Positions 6,164 to 14,524 of a stretch of 35,086 nucleotides of DNA are shown here, in pieces. This DNA comes from Armatimonadota bacterium (lineage in GTDB: Bacteria; Armatimonadota; UBA5829): contig JAAYKE010000067.1 of the NCBI GenBank assembly GCA_012522575.1, forward strand, positions 64,383 to 99,468, in the 5' to 3' direction. Under the pieces are notes generated by a model. That model was not told the origin of the DNA. It saw only the letters and a list, made by a program, of their open reading frames with translations, and did not search any database. The position numbers were made by a program, and so were the translations under genes. Every line of letters begins with the position of its first letter. Positions within the stretch are counted from its first letter, which is position 1.

Positions 6164-7878
6164 GCTTGTTCCGAAGGTTTATGCCCGGATGGTCACAAGC
6201 CAGGTTCACTACATGGGCCGATGTGGTGGTTCTGTTCGCCTTAATGGCGCTGATCTATGTCGGCGCCGAACTAGCCAGCTCCGCACCTAAGGTGATAGGC
6301 GGGCCGAACATAAAACTCACCCCTGTCGCGCTGCCGTTTTATGCCGCGTTGTCGGTTTCCAGAATGGCCGCCGCCTATGTGTTGTCCCTGATATTTACCC
6401 TCATCTACGGATACATAGCGGCCAAAAACAAACGAGCGGAGCAGGTTATGATGCCTGTGCTCGACGTGCTCCAAAGCGTGCCCATACTCTCTTTTCTGCC
6501 CGTTGTATTGCTCGGTTTTGCCGCCATTATGTCCGAAAATATCGCGGCGGAAGTGGCGTCCATCGTCCTGATATTCACAAGCCAGGTCTGGAATATGACC
6601 TTCGCCTGGTATCAGTCGCTGACGACCATGCCAAAAGAACTGCAGGAGGCAAGCAGGGTATTTCGATTCAATGGCTGGTTCCGCCTCAAAGCCCTCGAAC
6701 TGCCCTTTGCCGCCATAAGCCTGATATGGAACAGCATGATGAGCTGGGCCGGAGGCTGGTTCTTTTTGATGGCTGCGGAGATTTTCACCGTAGGGGACCG
6801 CGACTTTCGACTCCCGGGCCTTGGCAGCTATCTTCAGACCGCGGCAAATGAGGGAGATATTAACGCGATTTTGTGGGGAGTCGGCGCGTTGGTGCTGGTC
6901 ATAGTCATCCTCGACCAGTTCATCTGGAGGCCGATGCTGGTATGGGCGGAGAGATTCAAAGTGGAGATGGTCGCAGGGGAATCCGTCCCGCAATCGTGGT
7001 TCCACGATATACTGCGAAACTCCGCGCTTGTCACATGGTTCAATGCCAAGGTGATAACGCCGATTGGGGAACGGTTGGACGCCCTTTCGATGCGGTATAT
7101 GCACAGTGATTCAAAACCCGCAGGCAACGGCAGATGGTCATGGGGCTCAGTCGCGTCCGCTGCGATTGTCATAGCGGCTCTTGTCTATGGAATCTACAGA
7201 TCAGTTAACATGCTCATCGAGGTTTCGATGCCGCAATGGGCTGAAATCGCACTGGGACTTGGTGCTACCCTGGCCAGGGTTATGGTCGCGCTGGTCATAG
7301 CCCTTGCGTGGACGATTCCCGTGGGAACGGCTTTGGGAACGAACAAAAAACTGGCGAACTGGCTGCAGCCGATCGTGCAGATAACCGCCTCCGTTCCCGC
7401 GACCGCACTGTTCCCGGTGCTGCTGCTGGTATTGATAGGGTTGCCCGGCGGGTTGAATATGGCTGCGGTGATATTGATGTTGATGGGCACTCAGTGGTAT
7501 CTGCTTTTCAACGTGATTGCGGGAGCGGGAGCAGTGCCGCAGGATCTCAAATACACCTCGGCGCTGCTTGGCCTGAGCAAATGGGAACGCTGGAAAACCT
7601 TGATACTGCCCGCGTTGTTTCCATATATAATCACCGGAGCAATCACCGCCAGCGGAGGCGCATGGAACGCCAGCATTGTCGCTGAATATGCCAAATTCGG
7701 AGGCAAAACCGTGCATACGGTCGGCATAGGCGCGTCAATCGCAAAAGCTACCGCCGCAGGTGATTTCCCATCGCTGCTGGCTGCGACGCTGTCTATGGTA
7801 TTGGCTGTTGTAGTCATCAATAGAGTATTCTGGAGGCGGCTCTATCGGCTTGCAGAAGATCGATATAGAATGGAGTAA
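6160..7878 (+). CDS. Anion-type ABC transporter permease with duplicated permease domain (COG4986-like)
   Basis: 572 aa. Two binding-protein-dependent permease domains lie in one chain: the first about residues 25-265, the second about 345-565, joined by a soluble linker with a WSWG segment. Each half has an EAA-type cytoplasmic loop for the ATPase (ELQEASRVFRFNGWFRLKAL and SALLGLSKWERWKTLILPA). Each loop is followed by a conserved helix pair, as in SsuC/TauC/NrtB proteins. Around 12 membrane helices are expected. The annotated family is 'ABC-type anion transport, duplicated permease component', whose substrate is not settled (nitrate, sulfonate, bicarbonate or others). The ATPase gene follows directly; no periplasmic binding protein is encoded nearby. 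It is divergent from nikR but has no NikR-type site visible. Confidence 0.9.
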   Translation: MSLFRRFMPGWSQARFTTWADVVVLFALMALIYVGAELASSAPKVIGGPNIKLTPVALPFYAALSVSRMAAAYVLSLIFTLIYGYIAAKNKRAEQVMMPVLDVLQSVPILSFLPVVLLGFAAIMSENIAAEVASIVLIFTSQVWNMTFAWYQSLTTMPKELQEASRVFRFNGWFRLKALELPFAAISLIWNSMMSWAGGWFFLMAAEIFTVGDRDFRLPGLGSYLQTAANEGDINAILWGVGALVLVIVILDQFIWRPMLVWAERFKVEMVAGESVPQSWFHDILRNSALVTWFNAKVITPIGERLDALSMRYMHSDSKPAGNGRWSWGSVASAAIVIAALVYGIYRSVNMLIEVSMPQWAEIALGLGATLARVMVALVIALAWTIPVGTALGTNKKLANWLQPIVQITASVPATALFPVLLLVLIGLPGGLNMAAVILMLMGTQWYLLFNVIAGAGAVPQDLKYTSALLGLSKWERWKTLILPALFPYIITGAITASGGAWNASIVAEYAKFGGKTVHTVGIGASIAKATAAGDFPSLLAATLSMVLAVVVINRVFWRRLYRLAEDRYRME

Positions 7879-7882
7879 CAAT

Positions 7883-9190
7883 ATGCACAACGAAGCTCTT
7901 GTCAAAGTAAGGGGTGTGACGCAGAGGTTTCATACCGGCAGAAAAGAGTTTATTGCTGTACGCGATATCAACCTTACAGTCAATGATGGCGAATTTGTTG
8001 AGCTGCTGGGGCCATCGGGCTGCGGCAAAAGCACCCTTCTCAGAATCGTCACCGGGCTGCAGAAACCCAGCGAAGGCACAGTATTATATCGCGGAGAACC
8101 CGTGGTGGGAGTAAACCCGCAGGCCACGATCGTATTTCAGACATTCGCTTTGTTTCCGTGGCTTACCGTCCAGCAGAATGTGGAGGTCGCGCTTAAGGCC
8201 AGGGGAGTGGGAGCCGACGATCGGGCGCACCGTGCGTTGGAGCTTATCGACCGAGTGGGTCTGGACGGCTTCGAGACTGCGTATCCGCGAGAGCTTTCCG
8301 GTGGTATGAGGCAGAAAGTGGGATTCGCCAGGGCGATGGCGGTAGAGCCGGAGTTGCTGTGTCTGGATGAGCCTTTTTCCGCGCTGGATGTGTTGAGCGC
8401 GGAGTCGCTGCGCAGTGAACTGCTCGAACTTTGGCAAAGCGGGGATATTCCTACCAAAGCCATCCTGATGGTGACCCACAACATAGAAGAGGCCGTCTTT
8501 ATGTCCGACAGAATAGTGGTTATGGACAAAAATCCGGGCAGGGTTGTGGCGGATGTCGTCGTGGATATGCTCCATCCGCGCAGACGCAAATCCGGCAAGT
8601 TCGCTAATATAGTAGACACCGTATATGCCACTCTGGCGGGACAGACACAGCCGGAGCATGTGGAGGTCGGGGCTGCTCCCGGTGAGCCGGGCGGCGCACG
8701 CGCACTGCCGGATATCGCGATAGGGGATCTGACCGGCGTGCTGGAGAGGCTTCACGAAATGCCGGGGCGGTCTGCGGATATATTCAGACTGGCAGAGGAA
8801 GTGCAGGCGGACTCGGACAACCTGCTCAGCCTCACGGAGGCGGCGGAACTTCTGGGCTTCGCGACGCTTGCCGAAGGCGACATAACCCTGACTCCGCTTG
8901 GTGAGACCTTTGCAGAAGCAAGGATCCTTGCGCGCAAGGAGATATTCGCTTCGCGCATTCGCAGGCTGCCACTGTTTCAATGGATGCTGCGAATGCTGGA
9001 TGCGGCGGATAATTCGCTCTTGGAACGCAACATTGCCATTACCGCTCTTGAGCTGGATTTCCCCCCTGAAGAGGCCGAGCGACAGCTCGACCTCATCATC
9101 GAATGGGGCAGATATGCCGAAATCCTCAGCTACAACGACAGCAGCGAACTGCTGGAGTCCGAACAGACGGCGATGGCCAAGCCGGTTTAA
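7883..9190 (+). CDS. NitT/TauT-type ABC transporter ATPase with C-terminal AAA-associated domain
   Basis: 435 aa. The start is placed at ATG 7883, four bases after the permease stop, with GGAG just upstream; an open frame to 7850 exists but lacks such a site. The N-terminal ABC ATPase has Walker A GPSGCGKST, Q-loop VFQTFALFPWLTV, signature LSGGMRQKVGFARA, Walker B LLCLDEPFSALD and H-loop VTHNIEEA. Residues ~285-425 form an extra helical, winged-helix-like region (LTGVLERLHEMPGRSADIF, then LTEAAELLGFATLAEGDITLT) matching the AAA-associated C-terminal domain found on ATPases paired with duplicated permeases; it probably senses or regulates. The stop overlaps, in a convergent arrangement, the stop of the NYN gene. 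Confidence 0.93.
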   Translation: MHNEALVKVRGVTQRFHTGRKEFIAVRDINLTVNDGEFVELLGPSGCGKSTLLRIVTGLQKPSEGTVLYRGEPVVGVNPQATIVFQTFALFPWLTVQQNVEVALKARGVGADDRAHRALELIDRVGLDGFETAYPRELSGGMRQKVGFARAMAVEPELLCLDEPFSALDVLSAESLRSELLELWQSGDIPTKAILMVTHNIEEAVFMSDRIVVMDKNPGRVVADVVVDMLHPRRRKSGKFANIVDTVYATLAGQTQPEHVEVGAAPGEPGGARALPDIAIGDLTGVLERLHEMPGRSADIFRLAEEVQADSDNLLSLTEAAELLGFATLAEGDITLTPLGETFAEARILARKEIFASRIRRLPLFQWMLRMLDAADNSLLERNIAITALELDFPPEEAERQLDLIIEWGRYAEILSYNDSSELLESEQTAMAKPV

Positions 9191-10437
9191 TCCGATATCG
9201 GGCTGAGATCCTTCTCAGCCTGAATTTTCCCGCCGGCCTCGGCCAATGCCTGTCCCATTGCCGTCGGCTGGCCATGGAACGGGTTGACTTTTTTTACTAT
9301 CGCCAGGGCTTTTTGCCGCATCTCTTCGTTCACCTCGTCCATAAGCAGCATAGCAAGCCCGTCTATGTCGAGGTGTATATCAGGAATGGCCATAGTCATG
9401 CCCCTGACATAGGTCTCGTTCATCATATCCAGCGCCCGGTCTGAATCAATCCCCGGTCCGGGACAGACGCGAATGTTGAGATTGAAGCCGTGATATTCCC
9501 CGTCTATGTCAAAACATCGCGCTATGAAAAGGGTGCGAACCATGACCTCTATCCCGATCGGATAGATTCCAAAACCGTTGTATTCAGAATAATCGAGCAT
9601 TTCGTCGCACAGGCGTTGGAGCGAGACGTAGCCTCCGATGTCCTCCATAATATCCCATGCGCGTTTTACAAGTTTTTGTCTATGATAAAAGGACTCGATC
9701 CTGACCCTTCTGTGTTCTTTAAGCACGGTTCGATAGTAGGCAACTGTATCTTTCACGTTCGAAAAATCAGGCTCAGGTATAATTATCGCGTCATATATCT
9801 GTGGCTGTTGCGGAGTCGCTGCCCTTGGCTCCGGTGCAACCGGCTCGGCTGGCTCAGCGGGGATAACTTCCGCTTTCTCTTCGGCATCTATATCGACTGC
9901 CTGCTCGGCTGTTTCCTGCGGGGCTGCGGGTTCTTCTACGGCAATTTGAGAGTATTTTGCTCGTCGCTTCTGCTCGAAATCTTCTATCAACGCTTCCAGA
10001 TAAATAAATTGATCGCACAGTCCCTGCAAAATAGTATTGCTGCTCGCCCTAAAACCCATCGCTATAAACTGTTTTAGTTTCCTGCGCAGCTTGGGAGCCA
10101 GCGGCACAAAATCGCCATCGCCGGAGATAACTACGTAAATATCCGGACAATCCGGCAAATGGAGCGACTCCATAACATCCAGCGCCAGCATAATATCTCC
10201 GGTGTTTTTACCTCGGCTGTCGCTCATTAACTGTATCAATTCAAATCCATAAGCTCGATAATCCGGCATTCTCTCTTTTATGCCCGGCTCCGTCCAGTCG
10301 GCGTAAGCCCTGAGCACGACCGGATGGCCTTCGATCCTAATTCTGTCCAGCAGGGCAGCGACAGGAACCGTCTGGCCGTATTTTTCGGCGCTGGTTTCCA
10401 GGTTTTGCACATCTACTGCAAGATAAACGTTAGCCAT
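9187..10437 (-). CDS. NYN-domain (LabA/DUF88-like PIN-fold) putative ribonuclease
   Basis: 416 aa. Residues 1-160 form an NYN/PIN-like nuclease domain: AVDVQNLETSA (Asp and Asn of the acidic site), the LMSDSRGKNTGDIMLALDV segment with further acidic residues, and VVISGDGDFVPLAPKL, the family's SGDxDF signature. A low-complexity acidic/proline linker (about 180-225, many Ala/Glu/Pro) follows. Then comes a helical C-terminal region (RVRIESFYHRQKLVKRAWDI and on) that may be an RNA-binding or winged-helix module. The start is supported by AAGGAGG six bases upstream. It is transcribed alone; it converges on the ABC ATPase gene with overlapping stop codons. An RNA processing or decay role is inferred from the family. 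Confidence 0.88.
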   Translation of the reverse strand: MANVYLAVDVQNLETSAEKYGQTVPVAALLDRIRIEGHPVVLRAYADWTEPGIKERMPDYRAYGFELIQLMSDSRGKNTGDIMLALDVMESLHLPDCPDIYVVISGDGDFVPLAPKLRRKLKQFIAMGFRASSNTILQGLCDQFIYLEALIEDFEQKRRAKYSQIAVEEPAAPQETAEQAVDIDAEEKAEVIPAEPAEPVAPEPRAATPQQPQIYDAIIIPEPDFSNVKDTVAYYRTVLKEHRRVRIESFYHRQKLVKRAWDIMEDIGGYVSLQRLCDEMLDYSEYNGFGIYPIGIEVMVRTLFIARCFDIDGEYHGFNLNIRVCPGPGIDSDRALDMMNETYVRGMTMAIPDIHLDIDGLAMLLMDEVNEEMRQKALAIVKKVNPFHGQPTAMGQALAEAGGKIQAEKDLSPISD

Positions 10438-10729
10438 TGCTAACCTCCTTAATTTGCCGCCTGCAGACGGCTTTGATTTAATAAACAGACAAATTAACTA
10501 TGGGGCATGCATACGACTTATAGAGTTGTTGCGCTATTCCTCTAAATAGTAATACCCTTTGTCGGCATAAACATCCATCAAAGTAATGAGAGCGCGGGCA
10601 TTATTTTGAGACACGCGGGCAAATCGATTCGTCTGCGCGATTTTATGGCAGTCACATATCGTGCAGCATTGCCATTTCTGTTGACCTTAAGCGCGAATGG
10701 TGCGATAATCAGCCGGGAGGAGCAGACTA
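10438..10729. other. Divergent intergenic region (NYN gene / galactose operon)
   Basis: A 292-base spacer between divergent genes. On the left, a near-perfect 16-bp palindrome with a central CTGCAG (10456-10471) lies just upstream of the NYN gene's ribosome site and could be an operator. On the right is the plus-strand promoter at 10681-10709. The middle is AT-rich and shows no gene or known RNA that I can recognise. Confidence 0.45.
10681..10709 (+). promoter_or_regulatory. Sigma70 promoter of the SIS/gal operon, extended -10
   Basis: TTGACC (10681-10686), a 17-base spacer ending in TGC (extended -10 TGn) and GATAAT (10704-10709). The start would fall near 10716, giving a very short leader of about 14 bases that begins at or inside the GGGAGG (10715-10720) ahead of the ATG at 10730. 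Confidence 0.55.
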
Positions 10730-11443
10730 ATGACTACAAGCGCCGAGAATTATTATCACGCAGTGAATGCGTTGCTTGCCAGGATAGCGAGCACGCAGCA
10801 GGGGAGCATTATAGAGGCAGCGGAGGCGATGGCGGACAGCATTCGTCGCGATAAGATCGTCTACCTGCTGGGCAGCGGACATTCGCTGGCTATTGCCATG
10901 GAGGGATATTATCGCGCGGGCGGACTTGCGCCGGTGGATGTGATCCACGACACCACCTTCGGCAGGGCCGAGCGCATAGAGGGCTATGCGGAGACGGTTC
11001 TAAAGAGTTATAATATAAGTTCAGGCTCGGTGGTTATCATCGTATCCAACTCCGGCCGCAACGCTATGCCGGTTGAAACCGCGTTATGGTGCAATGAACG
11101 CGGAATTAAAACCATCGCCATTACTTCGCTGGCACATTCGAAATCCGTCAGCTCAAGACACTCCGGCGGCAAACGTCTCTTTGAGATAGCAGACATAGTC
11201 ATTGACAACTGCGGAGTGCCGGGGGATGCGATCCTGGAGATAGAAGGGTTGCCCGGACGGGCTTGTCCGACATCGGGGCTGGCCGGAATGTTCATTGTGG
11301 AGTCTATGGTCGCCCAGACCATCGAGATTCTGATTAAATCGGGCGAAACGCCGCCTGTGTTTATAAGCGCAAACCTCGACGGCAGCGACGAACATAACGA
11401 TCGGCTGTTGTTGAAGTATGCCAATCGAGTGAGGGGCATTTAA
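10730..11443 (+). CDS. SIS-domain sugar-phosphate-binding protein (UPF0309-like)
   Basis: 237 aa. It has a single sugar isomerase (SIS) fold: IVYLLGSGHSLAIAMEGYYRAGG (phosphate-binding loop GSGHS) at about residues 41-63 and VVIIVSNSGRNAMPVE with the SNSG loop near 100. A SSRHSGGKRLFEIADIVIDN stretch characteristic of the UPF0309/DUF2529-like group near 145-165 and a CPTSGLAG segment follow. Relatives act as phosphosugar isomerases, etherases or sensors; the exact substrate is not known. It is the first gene of a co-directional set leading to galT and galK, four bases before the next gene. It is paralogous to the SIS protein at 29783-30514, with the same -SGKRL- and CP[TA]SG motifs. Confidence 0.85.
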   Translation: MTTSAENYYHAVNALLARIASTQQGSIIEAAEAMADSIRRDKIVYLLGSGHSLAIAMEGYYRAGGLAPVDVIHDTTFGRAERIEGYAETVLKSYNISSGSVVIIVSNSGRNAMPVETALWCNERGIKTIAITSLAHSKSVSSRHSGGKRLFEIADIVIDNCGVPGDAILEIEGLPGRACPTSGLAGMFIVESMVAQTIEILIKSGETPPVFISANLDGSDEHNDRLLLKYANRVRGI

Positions 11444-11447
11444 CCGT

Positions 11448-12626
11448 ATGAACAACAACAGACTGCCGTTGTATGTGATTTTTGTTCTGGTCGCCGTTGC
11501 CATTATCTGGCGGATCAGCAGCCCTCCGCCCAAGGCTCTGCCCGGGCCTGTCGGGCCGTTTGGCGGCTGGAAAAGCTCTCGGACAATTGGTGAGATGGGA
11601 GCGTATGCGGTGAATCCGGCGGGAGCTTTATGGGCCGGTGCGTGGAATCATAAAGAGCCGGCAGCCAATACGACAAGCTCGGCCATCAGAATCATCGATT
11701 TCAACTCGCATTCCGGCAAGTCCTGCGCCCTGCCCAACGGCATCGAAGTCTATTATCTGAGCTGGGCGAACGATCGTATTATCAGAGTATGTTTTTCTAC
11801 GGTGAGCGACCCCGATAAGGGACTCGGCCTTATTCTGGTAGACGCTGTCGAGGGCAAGATAAAAGACGAGCCGGTATATTGCTCGGATATCAAGCGAGTT
11901 GTCTACTGGCCCGAAGCTACCTCAACGCTTATCGCCCAAACCGACGACGAGCCGGCGTGCGTGGCGTCGTTCAAGTTTGCCGGTTTCGAGAAGCCCGACG
12001 AGTCCGGCGAATCATTGTTCTCGATAATAGGGGAGCCTATTCCCATTCCCGGAGAAGATGCGGGGAATCTATATAAGGATGCGGGCATCGTCAACAGTGG
12101 CAGCACTTTCGTGTTTTCAGTCAACGATGATGAAGCAAAAGGCGGGCGCGCATACTATATGTCGGACGCTTATACTGCCTCGGCGGATAAGATTTTCGAG
12201 CTTGATGATGTGCCGGGACGAATATTGCATATCTGGCCTGCGCCTATGGAAGCGCTGATTCTGTGCGGCGTGGGTCAGAAATTGCACCTGGTGATTTATG
12301 ATGTGCAAACTCACAAGATCATCGACAAGCCAAACGGAGTCGGGGATATCACTATCTGGCCTGAAGCGCCGGAAAAGATTCCCTACACCAGCTATGACGG
12401 CGGCTTTGAGCTTGACCTGGCCACCGGCAAATCGAAAGCGGCCTTCGACCTTTCGAAACGGAACTCCGATGATGAAAAAACCTGGCGTGATATGATCAGA
12501 GGCAGCACGTTTTATAAGCTGAAGGATGGCAACTTCGTCACAATATCGGAGGTTGGCGGCCTGGTAGATATTCGTGAGCTTAAACCTAACGGCATGTGGT
12601 ATCGCGATGTGCTGTCCCGAAACTAG
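11448..12626 (+). CDS. Membrane-anchored, beta-propeller-like protein of unknown function
   Basis: 392 aa; no family recognised. An N-terminal hydrophobic segment (LPLYVIFVLVAVAIIWRI, residues 5-22) acts as a signal anchor, followed by a proline-rich stretch. The remainder is rich in beta strands with repeated aromatic/Gly/Asp turns (DIKRVVYWPEA, ILHIWPAPMEALILC, DITIWPEAPEKI), giving the look of WD40/YVTN-type propeller blades repeated about every 45-60 residues. It sits in the SIS-gal operon, four bases after the SIS gene, and runs slightly into the likely start region of the nucleotidyltransferase. It is probably exported and facing outward. No enzymatic motif is visible. Confidence 0.65.
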   Translation: MNNNRLPLYVIFVLVAVAIIWRISSPPPKALPGPVGPFGGWKSSRTIGEMGAYAVNPAGALWAGAWNHKEPAANTTSSAIRIIDFNSHSGKSCALPNGIEVYYLSWANDRIIRVCFSTVSDPDKGLGLILVDAVEGKIKDEPVYCSDIKRVVYWPEATSTLIAQTDDEPACVASFKFAGFEKPDESGESLFSIIGEPIPIPGEDAGNLYKDAGIVNSGSTFVFSVNDDEAKGGRAYYMSDAYTASADKIFELDDVPGRILHIWPAPMEALILCGVGQKLHLVIYDVQTHKIIDKPNGVGDITIWPEAPEKIPYTSYDGGFELDLATGKSKAAFDLSKRNSDDEKTWRDMIRGSTFYKLKDGNFVTISEVGGLVDIRELKPNGMWYRDVLSRN

Positions 12627-13491
12627 TCCGGAAAACGTGATCAGCGCCGGGCTTGTGCTGGCAGCCGGAAGAGGAACGAGGTTTGCCGCCGAGGCCGGTG
12701 ACCCGTTTCCGAAGGTGCTCAGAAAAGCCCTCGGCAAACCGCTGGCAGGTTACGTCATCGATGCGCTGATGGCAGCGGGAATAAAGGACATCACGCTCAT
12801 AGTCGGCTTCGGAGCTTCGCTGGTAAAAAGCGAAGTCGGAGATGCGGTTAGCTACGCCCTGCAGACCGAACAAAAAGGCTCAGGACACGCCGTTGCCTGC
12901 GCGAAAGACGCAATGCGGGACTTAGACGGCGCACTTATCGTGATGTGCGGCGACAGCCCTCTCTTCAGGTCGGACACCGTAAGCGGCATCCGTCGCGAAC
13001 ACATACGCTCCAAAGCAGCGGTCACACTCGCATCGGCGGAGTTGGATGACCCATTCGGATACGGACGGATTTTGCGGGACTCTGCCGGTGATGTGACGGG
13101 AATTGCCGAAGAAAAATGTGCAAGCGAGACACAAAAAACTATCCGCGAGGTAAACGGCGGGATATATGCGTTCGATTCCCGCTGGCTTTTTGATAATATC
13201 GATCAGATGGCGGTCAACGAGGCCGGGGAATATAACCTGACGGATATGGTTCGGGTCGCGGTGGAGCAGGGACGAAGGGTATCGACAATAAAATGCGACC
13301 CTGTCGAAATGATGGGAGTCAACACACCCGATCAACTGAGTGCAGTTGAGGAGATTTTGCGAGGCAGACAGCGGATGGCAATGAAAAAACGCAAGATTAA
13401 GCTCGAAGACGGCAGATATCTGATCTATTACACGTTCAGCGACAAATCAAACGACTCCCAACCCGCAAAAAACGACGGAGGGGCTGCATAG
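12607..13491 (+). CDS. GlmU-type NTP:sugar-1-phosphate nucleotidyltransferase (uridyltransferase domain only)
   Basis: About 294 aa. The N-terminal nucleotide loop GLVLAAGRGTRFAAEAGDPF and the PKVL lysine motif, then LQTEQKGSGHAVACA, VMCGDSPLF (metal-binding Asp), LDDPFGYGRI, VNGGIYAF and GEYNLTDMV, all follow the order and wording of the GlmU pyrophosphorylase domain. The left-handed beta-helix acetyltransferase domain of GlmU is absent; the chain ends in a short basic-then-polar tail. The start is uncertain: ATG 12607 overlaps the previous gene by 20 bases, while GTG 12637 would begin MISAGLVLAAG and also fits. Lying directly before galT and galK, it likely supplies UDP-sugar (UDP-Glc/Gal/GlcNAc) to the Leloir pathway. 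Confidence 0.85.
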   Translation: MCCPETSPENVISAGLVLAAGRGTRFAAEAGDPFPKVLRKALGKPLAGYVIDALMAAGIKDITLIVGFGASLVKSEVGDAVSYALQTEQKGSGHAVACAKDAMRDLDGALIVMCGDSPLFRSDTVSGIRREHIRSKAAVTLASAELDDPFGYGRILRDSAGDVTGIAEEKCASETQKTIREVNGGIYAFDSRWLFDNIDQMAVNEAGEYNLTDMVRVAVEQGRRVSTIKCDPVEMMGVNTPDQLSAVEEILRGRQRMAMKKRKIKLEDGRYLIYYTFSDKSNDSQPAKNDGGAA

Positions 13492-14501
13492 TGTCCGAAC
13501 TGAGATGGCATCCGATACTTGAAGAGTGGGTGATAACCGCCACGCATCGGCAGGATCGCACTTTCCTGCCCCCGGATGACTACTGCCCTTTGTGCCCGAC
13601 CAAACCCGGTGCGTTTCCGACGGAAATCCCGCAGCCGGACTATGAGATAGTTACATTTGAGAACAAGTTTCCATCTCTCCAGCATCCTGCCCCGGAGCCT
13701 GCCGTCGAAGGAAGTGAGCTATATAAAGTGCGCCCGGCACACGGCATTTGCGAGGTGCTGTGCTATACATCCAGGCACGGAGGAACGCTCACCGACGCCT
13801 CGCTGGAAGAGATGGGCAACCTCGTCGAGGTCTGGACGGATCGATTTCGGGAGCTTGGCGAAAGAGATTTTATCGACTACGTGCTGATCTTTGAAAATAA
13901 GGGCAGGGATATCGGGGTTACGCTGACACATCCGCATGGACAAATCTATGCCTTTCCATATATCCCTCCCAAGATTCAGCGCGAATTAGACTCCGCACTC
14001 AAACACCAAAAACGAACCGGTCGATGCCTGTTCTGCGATATCATAGCCGAGGAGCTAAAGGATACCCGCAGAATAGTGGCGCAAAACGATGCGTTTGTCG
14101 CGATGATCCCGTTTTTCGCGCGCTATCCGTATGAGGTCTACATCTTTTCGCGCGCGCATCATCAATCAATGCTCAGCTTCGATGAGGCCCATCGCGCGGA
14201 TATGGCCGCAATAATCAGGACCGTGCTGTTGAAGTATGATAATCTTTGGGGCATATCGATGCCCTATATGATGATTATGCACCAGGCTCCGACCGACGGG
14301 CGGCACTATGATTACTATCATTATCACATAGAGTTCCACCCGCCGCTGCGCACGAAAACAAAGCTGAAATATCTTGCGGGCTGCGAGAGCGGAGCGGGAT
14401 CGTTTGTCAATGACACCATTGCGGAAGAAAAGGCCGCCGAATTGCGACAAGCCGCGCCGAGCACCGTAGAATCTACGTTCATAAACACACAGGAATTGTA
14501 A
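13491..14501 (+). CDS. galT: Galactose-1-phosphate uridylyltransferase
   Basis: 336 aa. It starts at GTG 13491, overlapping the preceding TAG by one base (TAGTG) with GGAGG upstream. Family landmarks are visible: RWHPILEEWVITATHRQDR at the N-terminus, the CPLCP zinc-type Cys pair, and GRDIGVTLTHPHGQIYAFPY with the HPHGQ nucleotidylated-histidine motif. A CLFCDII second Cys pair and the C-terminal YHYHIEFHPPL metal/His region complete the set. It exchanges UMP between UDP-glucose and galactose-1-phosphate in the Leloir pathway. It lies between the GlmU-like transferase and galK in one operon. No missing catalytic residue was noticed. Confidence 0.96.
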   Translation: MSELRWHPILEEWVITATHRQDRTFLPPDDYCPLCPTKPGAFPTEIPQPDYEIVTFENKFPSLQHPAPEPAVEGSELYKVRPAHGICEVLCYTSRHGGTLTDASLEEMGNLVEVWTDRFRELGERDFIDYVLIFENKGRDIGVTLTHPHGQIYAFPYIPPKIQRELDSALKHQKRTGRCLFCDIIAEELKDTRRIVAQNDAFVAMIPFFARYPYEVYIFSRAHHQSMLSFDEAHRADMAAIIRTVLLKYDNLWGISMPYMMIMHQAPTDGRHYDYYHYHIEFHPPLRTKTKLKYLAGCESGAGSFVNDTIAEEKAAELRQAAPSTVESTFINTQEL

Positions 14502-14524
14502 TTGCGGGAGAGGAAATCGGAGTT

